Notes: a model not told the origin generated them from the letters alone. Shown: positions 54,214 through 64,000, counted from the stretch's first letter. The stretch is DNA of 64,000 nt from Bathynomus jamesi (GCA_023014485.1 JAJOZX010008796.1:62001-126000), one strand, 5' to 3'. Numbers and translations are program-made.

Positions 54214-54668
54214 CTAAAAATGTTTTTTGAAATAATAAAAAGTTTAATTTTAAATATTTGTTTAATTAAACATTTTTATCAAATAAATATTCACAAAAAC
54301 AATTAACATTTTTATTAAAATAATCATTATTTTCCCTCTTTTAAATAAGCAAAATACATTATTTTTTTTTTTTACTTATTTTTACTTATTTATTTATTTT
54401 TATTTACTTTTTTGCAGGAAATCCGCCATTTTGTCGAAACGGAAAATCATCGAAATGAAAACTATCGAAACCTAATTTAACCTCATACTCAGCCTAATCT
54501 AACTTAGCTCAGTTACGCCTAACTTAACTCAGTTAAATATAACCTTATACGAGTAAATTTAACCTAATCGCTTCTACCATAAACGTAGTAGTCTGACCTT
54601 TTAAGTTAGGTTAGATTAAGTTTCGATAATTTTCAGTTCGAAAAAAAAGATTTTCTCTACTTTTGTGA

Positions 54669-54715
<47 letters not shown>
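54214..54715. other. AT-rich intron-like stretch with a (TA)n tract
   Basis: No gene is seen. 54475-54620 holds degenerate CTTAG/CTAAC repeats. 54671-54712 is a (TA)n tract, which gave the TA target of the adjacent mariner-like element. Confidence 0.6.
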
Positions 54716-54718
<3 letters not shown>

Positions 54719-54829
54719 TGTGTCCGTAAAATCACGGTGGGATTTTAAATAGCTATATTATTGCAACGAAACATGATAATGAGATGAAAAAAGGCAAATT
54801 GAACAACACCTCTAAAAGAATAACTTTAT

Positions 54830-55345
54830 TTAACGTAGTTCGATATGGGCTCCTCTGGTAGCCCTGCAGACATCTAGGCGGTGATTCAATTCCAGCCACA
54901 CACGCCCAAGAACATCAGGAGTGACGGATGCGATAGCTTCCGTGATTCGCTCGTGCAAGTGATGAATATCCCTAATGGGTACACTGTACACGCTTTGCTT
55001 GACGTAACCCCACAAATAAAAGTCCAAAGGTGTCAGGTCCGGAGAGCGTGGAGGCCATGGCTTCCATCCTCCTCTTCCTATCCATCTCTGTGGAAATTTT
55101 TCATTAAGGAATTCTCGAACAACGTTGGCATAGTGCGGAGGAGCACCATCTTGCTGAAAGATGACATTATTGTCAATAAATTGGGGTACTGCAAAATGTT
55201 TCAACATAGCGAGGTAGTTGTGTGACGTCACAGTGGGTTCCGCGAAGAAAAATGGGACAATCACTCGATCTCGTGCTAGAGCACACCACACATTAACTTT
55301 CGGGCTATTACGCTCATGTTCAACATAGGCATGTGGACAGCCTAG
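54830..55345 (-). pseudogene. Mariner-like transposase, C-terminal half
   Basis: The minus-strand frame is open from about 55345 to the stop at 54830. It has VIFQQDGAPPHYANVV (second catalytic Asp) and PPRSPDLTPLDFYLWG (third Asp, in PLD). I count 41 residues between these two Asp residues, the spacing of DD41D mariner relatives. The first Asp and the DNA-binding half are missing, so it is dead. The break coincides with the start of the minisatellite. Confidence 0.8.
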
Positions 55346-55428
55346 ACTAACTACGAGATAAAGGTTAAGCTTAGCCTAGACTAACTACGAGATAAAGGTT
55401 AAGCTTAGCCTAGACTAACTACAAGATA
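55341..55428. repeat. 34-bp minisatellite, about 2.5 units
   Basis: Units start with CCTAGACTAACTACGAGATA at 55341, 55375 and 55409. It replaces part of the mariner-like transposase gene. Confidence 0.85.
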
Positions 55429-55922
55429 CAACTTTGAGAGTTGTTCTTAAATTTGGCATTGTTTCATCTCATTATCATGTTTCGTTGCAATAATATAGCT
55501 ATTTAAAATCCCACCATGACTTTACGGACACACATCACCGCCTAGATGTCTGCAGGACTACCAGAGGAGCCCATATCGAACTACGTTAAATAAAGTTATT
55601 CTTTTAGAGTTGTTGTTCAATTTGCCTTTTTTTCATCTCATTATCATGTTTCGTTGCAATAATATAGCTATTTAAAATCCCACCATGACTTTACGGACAC
55701 ACTGTATATATATATATATAATGATGGGGCTGTTTAACCTCCTTTGCAAAATCTAAGTAGGACGGAGGGAACCTAAAGCGGGTCTTTTCCGTTTGACACA
55801 CATGGTTCGATTTTATTTTAAATTTCTACACAGACGTAGTTTTGCATGCCGATTACGAAAATCAGAACCATTTTTTGGAGAAATTAATAATAAAAAAGTT
55901 ACAACCCTTTAAAGATTGAATT

Positions 55923-55956
55923 TTTAGGTTAGGTTAGGTTAGGTTAGGTTAGGTTA
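55923..55956 (+). repeat. Interstitial (TTAGG)n run inside the Merlin element
   Basis: Six clean units of the arthropod telomere repeat, followed by a degenerate one, lie just inside the left inverted repeat, between it and the transposase gene. Confidence 0.9.
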
Positions 55957-56104
55957 AGTAAAGATTGGTTTTTCCCTATTTAAATGTTCACTAATTTGTT
56001 ATGTTGCTATGTATTGTGTTGTTATTGTAAATCTTAGTAATGTTATTTATCTTTTCCATAGGAACTAATTCAAACAATCATGAGCGATAGAGTGGACAAT
56101 TTGA

Positions 56105-56866
56105 AAAGTTTCCAGTGGAACCGCCCAGTGGCGCTGCGGCAAGAAAGGTTGCAACGAATCTGTGTCAGTGAGGAAAGGAACATGGCTTGAAGGTGGTACT
56201 CTTCCGCTTTCAACCGTAGCTGTATTCATTTATTCGTGGGTCAAGGAACTAACAACTATCCGGTTTTGTGAGGAGGAGTTGGAAATTAACCACAACACCG
56301 CTGTTGATTATAACAGCTACATGAGAGAAGTATGTGCAGAGGATATACTTCGTAACCCAGCGCAGATAGGTGGTCCTGGAACAATTGTAGAAATTGACGA
56401 AACAGTATACTCCAGACGAAAGTACAATCGAGAAAGAGTGCTACCGGAGCAGTGGGTTTTCGGCGGTGTGTGTCGCGAGACTCGGCAGGTGTTCCTCTAT
56501 GCTGTCCCATGTCGCAACCGTGAGACACTTGAAGAGTGTATCCGGGCATCGATTCTGCCAGAAACGACAATCTACAGTGACCTGTGGCGAGCCTATTCCC
56601 ACATCCCACAGATACCAGGCTATAAGTTTCACCATCAAACAGTGAACCACAGTGTTGAGTTCGTCAACTCAGAAGACGGGACCCACACGCAACAAGTTGA
56701 AAGCACATGGAACTGCCTTAAACGCTCTAATAAACGACGTTGCGGCACTCATCGTTCGATGAGCGATTCCTACCTCTGCGAGTTTATTTGGCGACGCAGA
56801 CACGAAAACTGCGACCAGTTCCAAAAAATGCTACAGTGCATCGCAACATTTAATCGAAAATATTAA
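56105..56866 (+). pseudogene. Merlin (IS1016/IS1595-like) transposase, N-terminus out of frame
   Basis: The frame is open from 56105. It starts with half a zinc ribbon (WRCGKKGC), then SVRKGTWLEGG, typical of the family. Counting from the GTG codon at 56162, the DDE residues are at 79 (VEIDETVYS), 140 (TIYSDLWRAY) and 180 (QQVESTWNC), all present. An in-frame TGA at 56102-56104 cuts off the N-terminus. A plausible ATG at 56080 is in another frame, so a small indel near 56095 probably broke the gene. The enzyme would cut and paste the element. Confidence 0.85.
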
Positions 56867-57044
56867 TTTGTGTTGATTTTTGTCACTAATATTAATAAAA
56901 TACTTTAAAGGGTTGTAACTTTTTTATTATTAATTTCTCCAAAAATGGTTCTGATTTTCGTAATCGGCATGTAAAACTACGTCTGTGTAGAAATTTAAAA
57001 TAAAATCGAACCATGTGTGTCAAACGGAAAAGATCCCCTAAAGC

Positions 57045-57224
57045 TTTACATGGGATCCGAACCTCGAGTCATTACATAATATAGACGCAGAAAGAGGACA
57101 GTCTCCCATCCAACTACTTCCCAGACCCAATGTCGCTTAATGTCCTAACTTTGGTCAAAACTTTTATACTTCAAAACTATGCTTTAAAACTCTCTTAAAT
57201 TAAGAACGAAAGTGAGAAACAAAC
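57045..57224. other. Spacer between Merlin element and possible exon
   Basis: No gene is seen. It includes a splice-donor-like AAG/GTTTGT at the exon edge (minus strand, 57219-57227). Confidence 0.5.
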
Positions 57225-57617
57225 CTTCACCAAAATAGGGTTGATGCAGTTAACGAATGAATAAAGTCCTCGTACTGTTATGTTCACTCGTTCTCTGTCA
57301 GCGACGTCAAATGGAATTTGAAGAACGAATCTTCCGTCAATTTCGTTAATTTGAATGAGTGAGCTCGTGTCGTCAAATGTAAAATTCAAATAATTCCAAC
57401 CGAGACGAAGATGTCGTCCGAAGGATTACAGTATCATTCGAGGTATTAGGATTAGTCATGGTTGGTGGTTGCACGATTATTTCCAATTGATCGCAGTTAA
57501 TTTTCAAGACGTCTTCGTCGGTTGAGTTTCCCCAATCGACGGGGATGAAAAATTCGATAACGAGTGTCTCAGATGGGTTCCATTGTCTTCGTACCCCATC
57601 TTCCTTATAGCGGCAGT
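57225..57617 (-). pseudogene. Possible host glycoprotein exon with an internal frameshift
   Basis: On the minus strand TTCTTTTTCAG precedes 57617. The frame reads CRYKEDGVRRQWNPSETLVI and continues to TGA near 57391. A second frame, offset by one base, overlaps it and continues from about LRLGWNYLNFTFDD to ILVK before GTTTGT, a good donor site. One lost or gained base near 57430 would join them into a single exon. It has NST, NFT and NIT glycosylation sites. I do not know the family. The frameshift may be a pseudogene mark or a sequencing error. Confidence 0.4.
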
Positions 57618-59100
57618 CTGAAAAAGAAGGAATGAATTAGATTCACTGCAATATTAATTAGGAAATGGGTAAATATTCGTTTTAACACGCATCTCGCTAA
57701 AGAATTGAAAGCATGTTTTTCTTATGTAATTTGATGCGTACTCTTTGAAAATGACCTTCATTTCCTTGGGAAATGTGCCGTTTTTTCAGAAATGACTTCG
57801 AGTCATGTCTGGAAGAACGGCACATTTCCCGAGGAAACGAGCGTTGTTCATACACAAATAAATTTTGAAATAAATCGCTACATTAATTTCTTGAAAGTAC
57901 CGGCTATCCTACACCGTAGACCAATCAGAGGCAAGTAATGAAATGGCGACTGATTATATCAATCGCCTATTGGCTAATTTTCAAAAACCACTTCGACTCA
58001 GTATCAGGTGTATATATATATGGGCTGGAATTCCTAATTTTACCCTTTCTTTAATAGCAAGGGACCTTTTCTGAAACTGAATAAAATTGTCTGGCGTGAG
58101 CCACAAAATCAATGAATGACCAATCGGCAAAAAAGTATAAGGTACAATTTATAATTGAAACATGGCGTCTTTTTATTAGTAATTTATACATTGATATTTA
58201 TATTATATGAAACAATTAACTGAATATTTTTAATATATACTGTAGGCCTATTGCAAACTATATTCCTATAACATTAAGGTAGCATCAATGCAAAACGACA
58301 GCTGAAAGCAGACCATTAGGCTATAATATACTTCAGCCTAGGTCTAATCTTTAAAGTTAGCGTGACTAAGCTATAATCCGTTGCTTCAAAATATTATGCC
58401 TAAATATGAGCTTACGACTTGTACCACTATATTATGACAAGTTTTCATTATTAGTTTCGAAAGAGCAGAGGATTTACACGAGTTAAAATTGCTGCGTTCC
58501 TATAAATTTTGATAAAAAGTTGCCTTCAGTAACTTAGCCTAAATTATTTTAACGGCCATTTGATACACATTTTGTTATTTTTGGAGGGAGTGAGGGAGAG
58601 TGAATGAAGACACTGGTGATACAACGTTTAGAATTTCTACAATAGTGAAATCTGCGCATGCGTAGAACAGACAGATTGACACGGAGAATTTTAGTGTATT
58701 ATTATTATTATTATTATAAGAGATTTTAAACACTAATTTCCTGAATACTTTTTCTTAAGAACAATTCTAGACTAAAACAACACTGTTGCTTTTTAAAAGT
58801 ATAACACTATGTAACAAAATTTTGGAAAATTTGTGTTTATCTTATTTTTTTGGTGTTTCTTTATGATTTTGGGTGCGCTGAATTAAAAAATTCGCATTAG
58901 TTTTCTCGTGAAAACTTGTTTCTTCTGAAAACCATAATCTATTTTTTGTACCTAGTGGCTTATCAGAGAGCGAAATCACAATGAAGAGAAGGAAAAAAAA
59001 AATATATTTCATATTTAAAGATATATAATGTATATAATGTACATAATGTATATAGTGCGTATATAATGTACATAATGTATATAGTGCGTATATAATGTAT
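57618..59100. other. AT-rich non-coding stretch
   Basis: No gene is seen. It contains a long palindrome (listed separately), CCAAT-like sites near 57921 and on the other strand near 57969, a TATA-like run at 58011-58020, a short TTA triplet run near 58699-58717 and, at 59028-59104, about two units of a 29-bp AT-rich minisatellite. Confidence 0.6.
57762..57836. repeat. 75-bp imperfect palindrome
   Basis: Outer arms of 21 bp (57762-57782 and 57816-57836; TTCCTTGGGAAATGTGCC with one mismatch) enclose an inner hairpin ATGACT-TCG-AGTCAT with CAGA/TCTG next to it. It has no coding sequence. It may be a tiny inverted-repeat element or a structured transcript. Confidence 0.75.
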
Positions 59101-59104
59101 ATAT

Positions 59105-60054
59105 AGGGTGATCCAGAGAAATGGGACCCAAAAGAAACCCCTGTAACTCTTAAAGTATAAGTCCTTTTATAAAATCATACGCATCATTCGAAAGAGGATA
59201 GTTACAAGTTTGTACAGGATTGTATAGGTTTTGACAATACAAGACAAGATAAGATACAAAACAAAATAAAAGTGTTAGTTAAAACTAACCCTTCAAGATG
59301 ACTGCATGGACTGTGGAACAGCTGCGTTTCATAACTGAGCAATATTATGAGCATGGAAGAAGTGTAGTTTCAGCTCAAAGATCTTTCAAGACAAATTTTC
59401 AGATGTCAAAATCACCTTCTAAGAAAGTAATCCGTCGGTGTGTCAGAAATTTTACCCTAACTGGCAGCATTGGAAAAAGAAAACCAACTGGAAGAGTGCG
59501 CACAGCAAGGATAGACGAGATCATTAACAGAACTCATGAAATTGTACAGGATAATCCTAACATAAGCATCAGACGTGCTTCTCAGCTGTTAGGAGTTGGA
59601 TATGGAACAACACACCGTATATTCAAGCAAAATTTAATGCTCTTTCCATATAAAATTCAAACAGTGCAACAACTAAACGATGGAGATTTCGCACGAAGAC
59701 GACAATTCTGTCAATGGATCCAACAGAAGGTAAATGACACCACCAATTTCTGACACACGACGGATTACTTTCTTAGAAGGAGATTTTGACATCTGAAAAT
59801 TTGTCTTGAAAGATCTTTGAGCTGAAACTACACTTCTTCCATGATCATAATATTGCTCAGTTATGAAACGCAGCTGTTCCACAGTCCATGCAGTCATCTT
59901 GAAGGGTTAGTTTTAACTAACACTTTTATTTTGTTTTGTATCTTATCTTGTCTTGTATTGTCAAAACCTATACAATCCTGTACAAACTTGTAACTATCCT
60001 CTTTCGAATGATGCGTATGATTTTATAAAAGGACTTATACTTTAAGAGTTACAG
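59105..60054. mobile_element. Fold-back mariner-like element
   Basis: The left end AGGGTGATCCAGAGAAATGG is followed by a 5' UTR and the transposase N-terminal half. From 59747 to 60054 comes a reverse copy of 59141-59449, giving inverted arms of about 308 bp. The outermost 36 bases of the left end are absent from the right arm, and the catalytic half of the gene is missing. The end sequence differs from the mariner-like element at 54716, so these are two families. Confidence 0.8.
59298..59753 (+). pseudogene. Mariner-like transposase, N-terminal DNA-binding half
   Basis: The ORF has 151 codons from ATG: a helix-turn-helix of the type found in arthropod mariner relatives (TAWTVEQLRFITEQYYEHGR, SVVSAQRSFKTNF), a GRVRTAR linker that looks like an AT-hook, and a second helix-turn-helix (ISIRRASQLLGVGYGTTHRI). 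It ends before any catalytic Asp, where the inverted arm begins. The arm contains the first 50 codons again on the minus strand (59747-59897). Confidence 0.8.
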
Positions 60055-60774
60055 ATAATGCTTAAAAATGTACATTTGACCGACTTTTTCTCTTGTAGTC
60101 CCGTGGATTATCTCGTATTAAACACCAGATATAGTCGCCTATCATAGCTTCGTCCCATTTTCCCTGATATCTCCTCTCCATGGTTTGGATATCTTGGTGA
60201 AAACGTTCACCATGTTCTTCACTTACGTCACCCAAATTTGGTCTGAAGAATTCTAAATGCGAGTCCAGATAGTGTAACTTCAGGGACAGTCTACAACCTA
60301 ACCTTTGAAAGTGTTTGAGTAGATTTTCTACTAGCTCTTTGTAGTTGTCGTTCATCTTGTTACCTAAAAGTCCATGGACTACGAGCCGAAATGACTGCTA
60401 AGCATGTTTTTCAAGAGCTGTCATTTTTTCTTCTAACTCTTTAGATGCTAACATGCGTCTAACTTGAGGTCCAACAAATATGCCTCCCTTGATTTTAGCG
60501 TCAGAAAGTTCGGGAAACATTGAACGTATATGATAAAGAGCATCACTTTCACCATCCAAAACTTTGATGAATTGCTTAATAAGACCAAGCTTGATATGCA
60601 GTGGGGGTAGCAAAATTTTGTCTGTTGGAACAAGGGCTTCGTTAAAAACATTGTGTTTGCCTGGATTAAGCTCATTTCTCACGGGCCATTCCTTTCTGAC
60701 AAAGTGCTCACCATCTGCTCTGCTGTCCCAAAAGCAGAGGAAACACGAATATTTAGTGTACCCGCCCTGGAGTC

Positions 60775-61855
60775 CAGTGGCGGATCTAGCTAGGTGCAGG
60801 CGGTGCAGTGCACCGGGGCCCGGACCTTTGGGGGGCCCGGTTGGTTGATATTTGATAACACTTTGGCAAGGAAAAATAATAATTTTCAAGTATTTCATAT
60901 AAAAATTAGATCTAAATGTGCATGAAAATATAAGAGTCCTTTAAACTTGTTTAATATATTTAAATGCATTTATAAACATGGTTATTCTTTCGAGTACGGG
61001 CCCCTTTCTGGTAAAACTGTATACTATATATGTTAAATACATAATTGGTCATCTGAAATGATGTCTGCAATAGATAAAAATTAAAATTAGAATTTAAAAT
61101 GCTGAAACCATCACATTATTCTACTATCTGGTATAGTAGTATATTACTGTATATACTATACGACACTGTGACACCACTTATTTCTGATCGCACGTCGACA
61201 CACGAAACGAAACGTTTCAAAACGTTCAGAAATATTCTTCTTCGTTTGGGATCTGTCGACTCGACACGCAGTGAAGCGTCAGTTTCAATGGCTGAGACGC
61301 TGAGTGGATGAGTGTGCGAATAAAAATTACGTTAATTGATTTTCCGCAGTGTATTATTGAATACTAGTGACTATAGTCAATCAGTGTGTACTACTTTTTA
61401 AATTTTACAAAAAGTTATTGTTATTTGTACTCAGTTATTGCTAAAATCAATAAATTTTAAGTTTTCAACCCTCGAGACATGTCAGTGTACAAGCATAAAA
61501 GTGGCTTTCAAAAGAGGAAACTAAAAAAGGAAGAAGAGGAAAGGGCTGCAAAATGACCTAAACTTGATGCATTTCTTGTTAAAAAAGGAAGTAATAATAA
61601 TGAGCAAATTGAAAGTGTAGAAAACCAAAAAGCAGAGTCTAGTGGTGTTGAGAATGCAATTTCAAGTATTGAAAATGTAACTAAAAGGTGAATTAGAATA
61701 GATAGAAAACACAAATTGATTGGAACCAGTTTTAAGGGCCACCTTGAGTGGATCGAAAGGTTTTTGTGGTTCATATGTATAAACTAAAGAAAAATCTAAA
61801 TTTTGTGGGGCCCATTTTTTGCACCGGGGCCCGTAACACTCTTGTTCCGCCACTG
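60775..61855 (+). mobile_element. Deleted hAT-type DNA transposon with 8-bp target-site duplication
   Basis: The ends are CAGTGGCGGATCTAG and the reverse complement of CAGTGGCGGAACAAG, with further inverted similarity inside (GTGCACCGGGGCCCG). The flanks are CTGGAGTC (60767-60774) and CTGTAGTC (61856-61863), an 8-bp duplication with one mismatch, which is the hAT signature. It is 1081 bp long, too short for a full gene. Only the first part of a transposase gene is left. Confidence 0.85.
61479..61691 (+). pseudogene. hAT-type transposase, N-terminal fragment
   Basis: It starts MSVYKHKSGFQKRKLKKEEE, a Lys-rich start typical of this hAT group (the Tip100/ZMYM-like kind), followed by PKLDAFLVKKGS. 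It has a TGA at 61554-61556 and ends at TGA 61689. No zinc finger or catalytic domain remains. Confidence 0.65.
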
Positions 61856-62650
61856 CTGTAGTCCAAGCAGGAATCCTAGCATTTTGAAGCCTCCACATAC
61901 ATCCCATCTATGTTCACTGTAGTTTATTTTGTCTAGCAACAGCTTTACATTTTCATATTCTTCCTTCAATTGAACCGAATGAGCCACAGGAATAGATGGA
62001 AACATGTTTCCATTATGTAGTAGGACGTCTTTTAAACTTCTAGTTGAACCGTCAATAAACAAACGCCAATCAGCAGGGCTGTATTCAATTCCTATCTCAG
62101 CAAAAAGGCCATTCACATCACAGCAGTCTTTCTGGGGAAATGGGGTGACGTATTGGAGCTTGCCTCGAAGTCAGCATCTTCATCTTCATCGGAGGATATT
62201 AAAGGCGTTTCTTCTATTTCCTCCATCGTGGGTGGGCACGGAACGAGTAAATCTTCATTATGGGGAACTGGGGCAATAGAAGATGGGATATTTGGATATA
62301 GGACATTTTTTCGACCTTTACCTCTCTTGTAGATGAAATGTCTACCATGCAGAAGTAACAATTATCGTGCTGATTGGTTTGCTCCCTCCAAATGCGAGGA
62401 ATAGCAAATGGCATGCCTTTTCTGGTACCTCGCAGCCATCCTTCTAATGTGTAACGGCAGCTTCCACAGCAAAAGTGAGGTTCCCATGATTTATCTTGAT
62501 CGCCCATGGGCATGCCAAAGTAAGCGTGATATGCTGTACAAAACTTCGTCCCTGTGTTAATTTTGTGCTTTACTTGCTTTGGATTGATGTAATGGTCGCA
62601 AACATAACAAAGGAATCTGCAGAGTGTTTGCAGGGCCTATTGGTAGCCAT

Positions 62651-63734
62651 CACCATATAATTCTAATTCAAATATCTGAAAAAAACAAAAAAACATTTTA
62701 TAAACATAAATAAGAAACCAAATGTGTACAAATAGTTAATAATGGGCCTTAACCAATAAAAACATTACTAATAAACCCCAGTTTTGGGAACATTTTGAAT
62801 TTTGCACTTGAAATTACTTTTGCTATCTCAGAAAAATGCCTTAAAAATGGCGAAAAAGTAAGATTTCTAAATTTGACCATATCATAAAAACTATATTTTT
62901 CCGAGTAAAACCGATGCCAAATCTGTAATCAGTGTGGCCGAAACATATAGAAAAGATGGAAAAAATCAGCATAAACAAAAAATTGTTGCACAATGTAATG
63001 CAACGCTTTGTTCTATGATTTTAGGCATTATCAAAGAATTAATGAAACGCTTATACAATTATATATGGAGTATATAGTTAAATTATGATAGTTAAATTAT
63101 ATATAAAAGTAAAAATTAACAAAAAATAATATTAATATGTTCAGTATTTATATATTAGGCCCTACATAAAAGATTTAGCAAATTACCAATTTTTAAAGTC
63201 AGAAATGGTTGCTTCAGATCCGCCAATTCGTTGTACTAAACATTAATTTCTAGTTTTGACTCTTTTAGCCTGGTCCCGTTTTCGGGAAAAGAGACTTGTT
63301 AAGGCATTTCGTGTTAATTTTTGGCAACAGGGGTATTCTTATAGATTGTGACCTGCTCAATTAAAAAATGCCCGTTGCCAAGCTGAATTTTGAGTTTTAA
63401 ACGGTAATTTTGAGAAACAAAATGGCTGCCGATTTTTCTACATTTTGTTATATCTTGTTACCAAATTGAGCTAAAGTCATGATTAAAGGTCCTACATTTT
63501 TATCCCTAGGAATTCATTAAAAATACAATCAAAACTATAATATTATGTTCTTATAGGCTTCTTTGTAAGGTGTAGGCAATTTTCACAGAAATAAATATAA
63601 AAATGTAATTTACTCTCATTTCTAAACTAGTTCTCTGTTACGCCTTGACCAAAATACTACCTTGTTAATAGTACATTTATATAACATTTATAATTCATAC
63701 CTATTGATTAATATTTAATTTTTATTTGTTGCAG
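62651..63734. other. AT-rich non-coding stretch
   Basis: I see no gene, RNA or clear repeat. It ends in a pyrimidine-rich run and TTGTTGCAG, a good splice acceptor for the next feature. Confidence 0.6.
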
Positions 63735-63952
63735 GTGTTATCGCAGACAAAACGAACTGGAATTTATAAAAAAATGGAGCCATTTGCTAGCCTAAAGAGA
63801 TGTACTCCCGATTCTTCTTTGTCCCTGTGCCATGATTATTTAAAGGAAAAGCTGGTAAACAGCGGAGAACAAGGAGGACTTCAACGACTACAAAAATGTG
63901 ACGTCAAGAGGCACAAACTGAAAGGCATGAAGAATAAAGATGCCAGAGATAG
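63735..63952 (+). CDS. Possible internal exon of an unknown gene
   Basis: It follows TTTTTATTTGTTGCAG. The frame is open for the whole stretch (VLSQTKRTGIYKKMEPF and on to KNKDARDS), Lys-rich, with Cys residues at CTPDSSLSLC and KCDVKRH. I do not recognise it. It runs into the hAT-like terminus at 63953 without a donor site, so the exon is either cut by that insertion or is chance. Confidence 0.35.
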
Positions 63953-64000
63953 CAGGGCCTGATTATCCAATAGGCACAATAGGCACAGTGCCTGGGGCCT
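63953..64000 (+). mobile_element. Left terminus of a second hAT-like element, continuing beyond the window
   Basis: CAGGGCCTGATTATCC followed by AATAGGCACAATAGGCACAG and GGGGCC is a terminus of the type seen in hAT elements of arthropods. If so, the duplicated target would be AGAGATAG (63945-63952). Confidence 0.55.

Larger units (their letters stand above)
54716..55704 (-). mobile_element. Mariner-like element with an inverted duplicate of one end
   Basis: The ends are CAGTGTGTCCGTAAA and its reverse complement, flanked by TA repeats. About 100 bp of terminal inverted repeat is present three times: at 54716, ending at about 55533, and ending at 55704. The last 171 bp (55534-55704) are a reverse copy of the first 170 (54716-54885), including the end of the transposase gene. 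A 34-bp minisatellite sits where the transposase N-terminal half should be. Confidence 0.8.
55780..57036 (+). mobile_element. Merlin-type DNA transposon with 8-bp target-site duplication
   Basis: Terminal inverted repeats of about 135 bp (55780-55914 and 56903-57036) begin GGGTCTTTTCCGTTTGAC on the left and GGATCTTTTCCGTTTGAC on the right. The flanking CCTAAAGC is identical on both sides (55772-55779 and 57037-57044). Merlin elements make 8-9 bp duplications and encode an IS1016/IS1595-related transposase, as here. The repeats are nearly identical, so the insertion is fairly young. Confidence 0.9.
60062..62650 (-). pseudogene. Second copy of the uncharacterised zinc-motif family, broken and split by a hAT insertion
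   Basis: It reads from ATG 62650 (MATNRPCKHSADSF) through CYVCD, the HFCCGSC pair, GDQDKSWEPH, MPFAIPRIWREQ, CYFC, then FIDGSTRSLK, KYSCFLCFWDSR, LPPLHIKLGLIKQFIK and EEHGERFHQDIQTMERRYQG to the stop at 60062. Every conserved block of the 51831-53516 protein is present. Damage: a frameshift near 62607, another near 62350, loss of about 75 codons before CCDVNGLF (62113), the hAT insertion between Gln and Gly at 60775-61855, and a stop after EKHA near 60398. Confidence 0.8.

Noticed and set aside
55923..55956. A true telomere or chromosome end
   Set aside because: Only six units, enclosed by a DNA transposon, with ordinary sequence on both sides.
56105..56866. Bacterial IS1595-family contamination
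   Set aside because: Long inverted repeats, TTAGG repeats inside, AT-rich arthropod flanks and an 8-bp duplication fit a eukaryotic Merlin element.
57900..58030. CCAAT and TATA-like motifs as a host promoter
   Set aside because: The motifs are short, the DNA is AT-rich and no start of a gene follows.

Overview
The window looks like arthropod nuclear DNA. No host gene is complete. It is packed with metazoan-type transposable elements, and TTAGG-type repeats (the arthropod telomere unit) occur interstitially, with a clean run at 55923-55956. The sequence alone does not fix a species. All family names below come from reading motifs, not from a database search or a phylogeny.

Region 1 (1-43658) is a head-to-tail array of CR1-like non-LTR retrotransposon copies, all on the + strand. 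Each ends in the same 3' block followed by a (CT)n tract, and the next, usually 5'-truncated, copy starts directly after that tract. One copy (33767-39401) is full length: 5' UTR, ORF1 (zinc-binding motif, coiled coil, SGNH esterase) and ORF2 (endonuclease, reverse transcriptase). Its ORF1 has one frameshift and its ORF2 one nonsense codon. Copies between about 3.6 and 31.9 kb form a higher-order repeat with a unit of about 6.7-6.8 kb. These units share nonsense mutations, so they multiplied by DNA duplication.

Two related subfamilies are mixed in the array. The GC-rich one has its own ORF1, ORF2 and 3' end (ORF1 and ORF2 in copy C, native 3' end in copy B). The AT-rich one is represented by copy L at 41581-43658. 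Nearly all other copies are chimeras: a GC-type ORF2 with its own stop codon, then about 49 leftover codons of the AT-type ORF2, then the AT-type 3' UTR, then the GC-type terminal hairpin. The full-length copy also has an AT-rich ORF1.

Region 2 (43659-50609) has a minus-strand tRNA-derived SINE and then a full-length minus-strand non-LTR element of the I/Nimb type. That element has two uninterrupted ORFs (CCHC-knuckle ORF1; endonuclease, RT and RNase H ORF2), an A-rich tail and a 12-13 bp target-site duplication. It looks young.

Region 3 (50610-64000) is AT-rich and carries mostly DNA transposons. A minus-strand intact 561-codon gene and a broken minus-strand relative belong to an uncharacterised multicopy family with zinc-binding motifs. 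The broken copy is interrupted by a deleted hAT element with 8-bp target-site duplications. There is a Merlin element with 135-bp inverted repeats and a perfect 8-bp duplication, and two mariner-like relics that each carry an inverted duplicate of one end. Two possible minus-strand exons of a host secreted or surface glycoprotein flank the mariner and Merlin insertions, and the window ends inside another hAT-type terminus.
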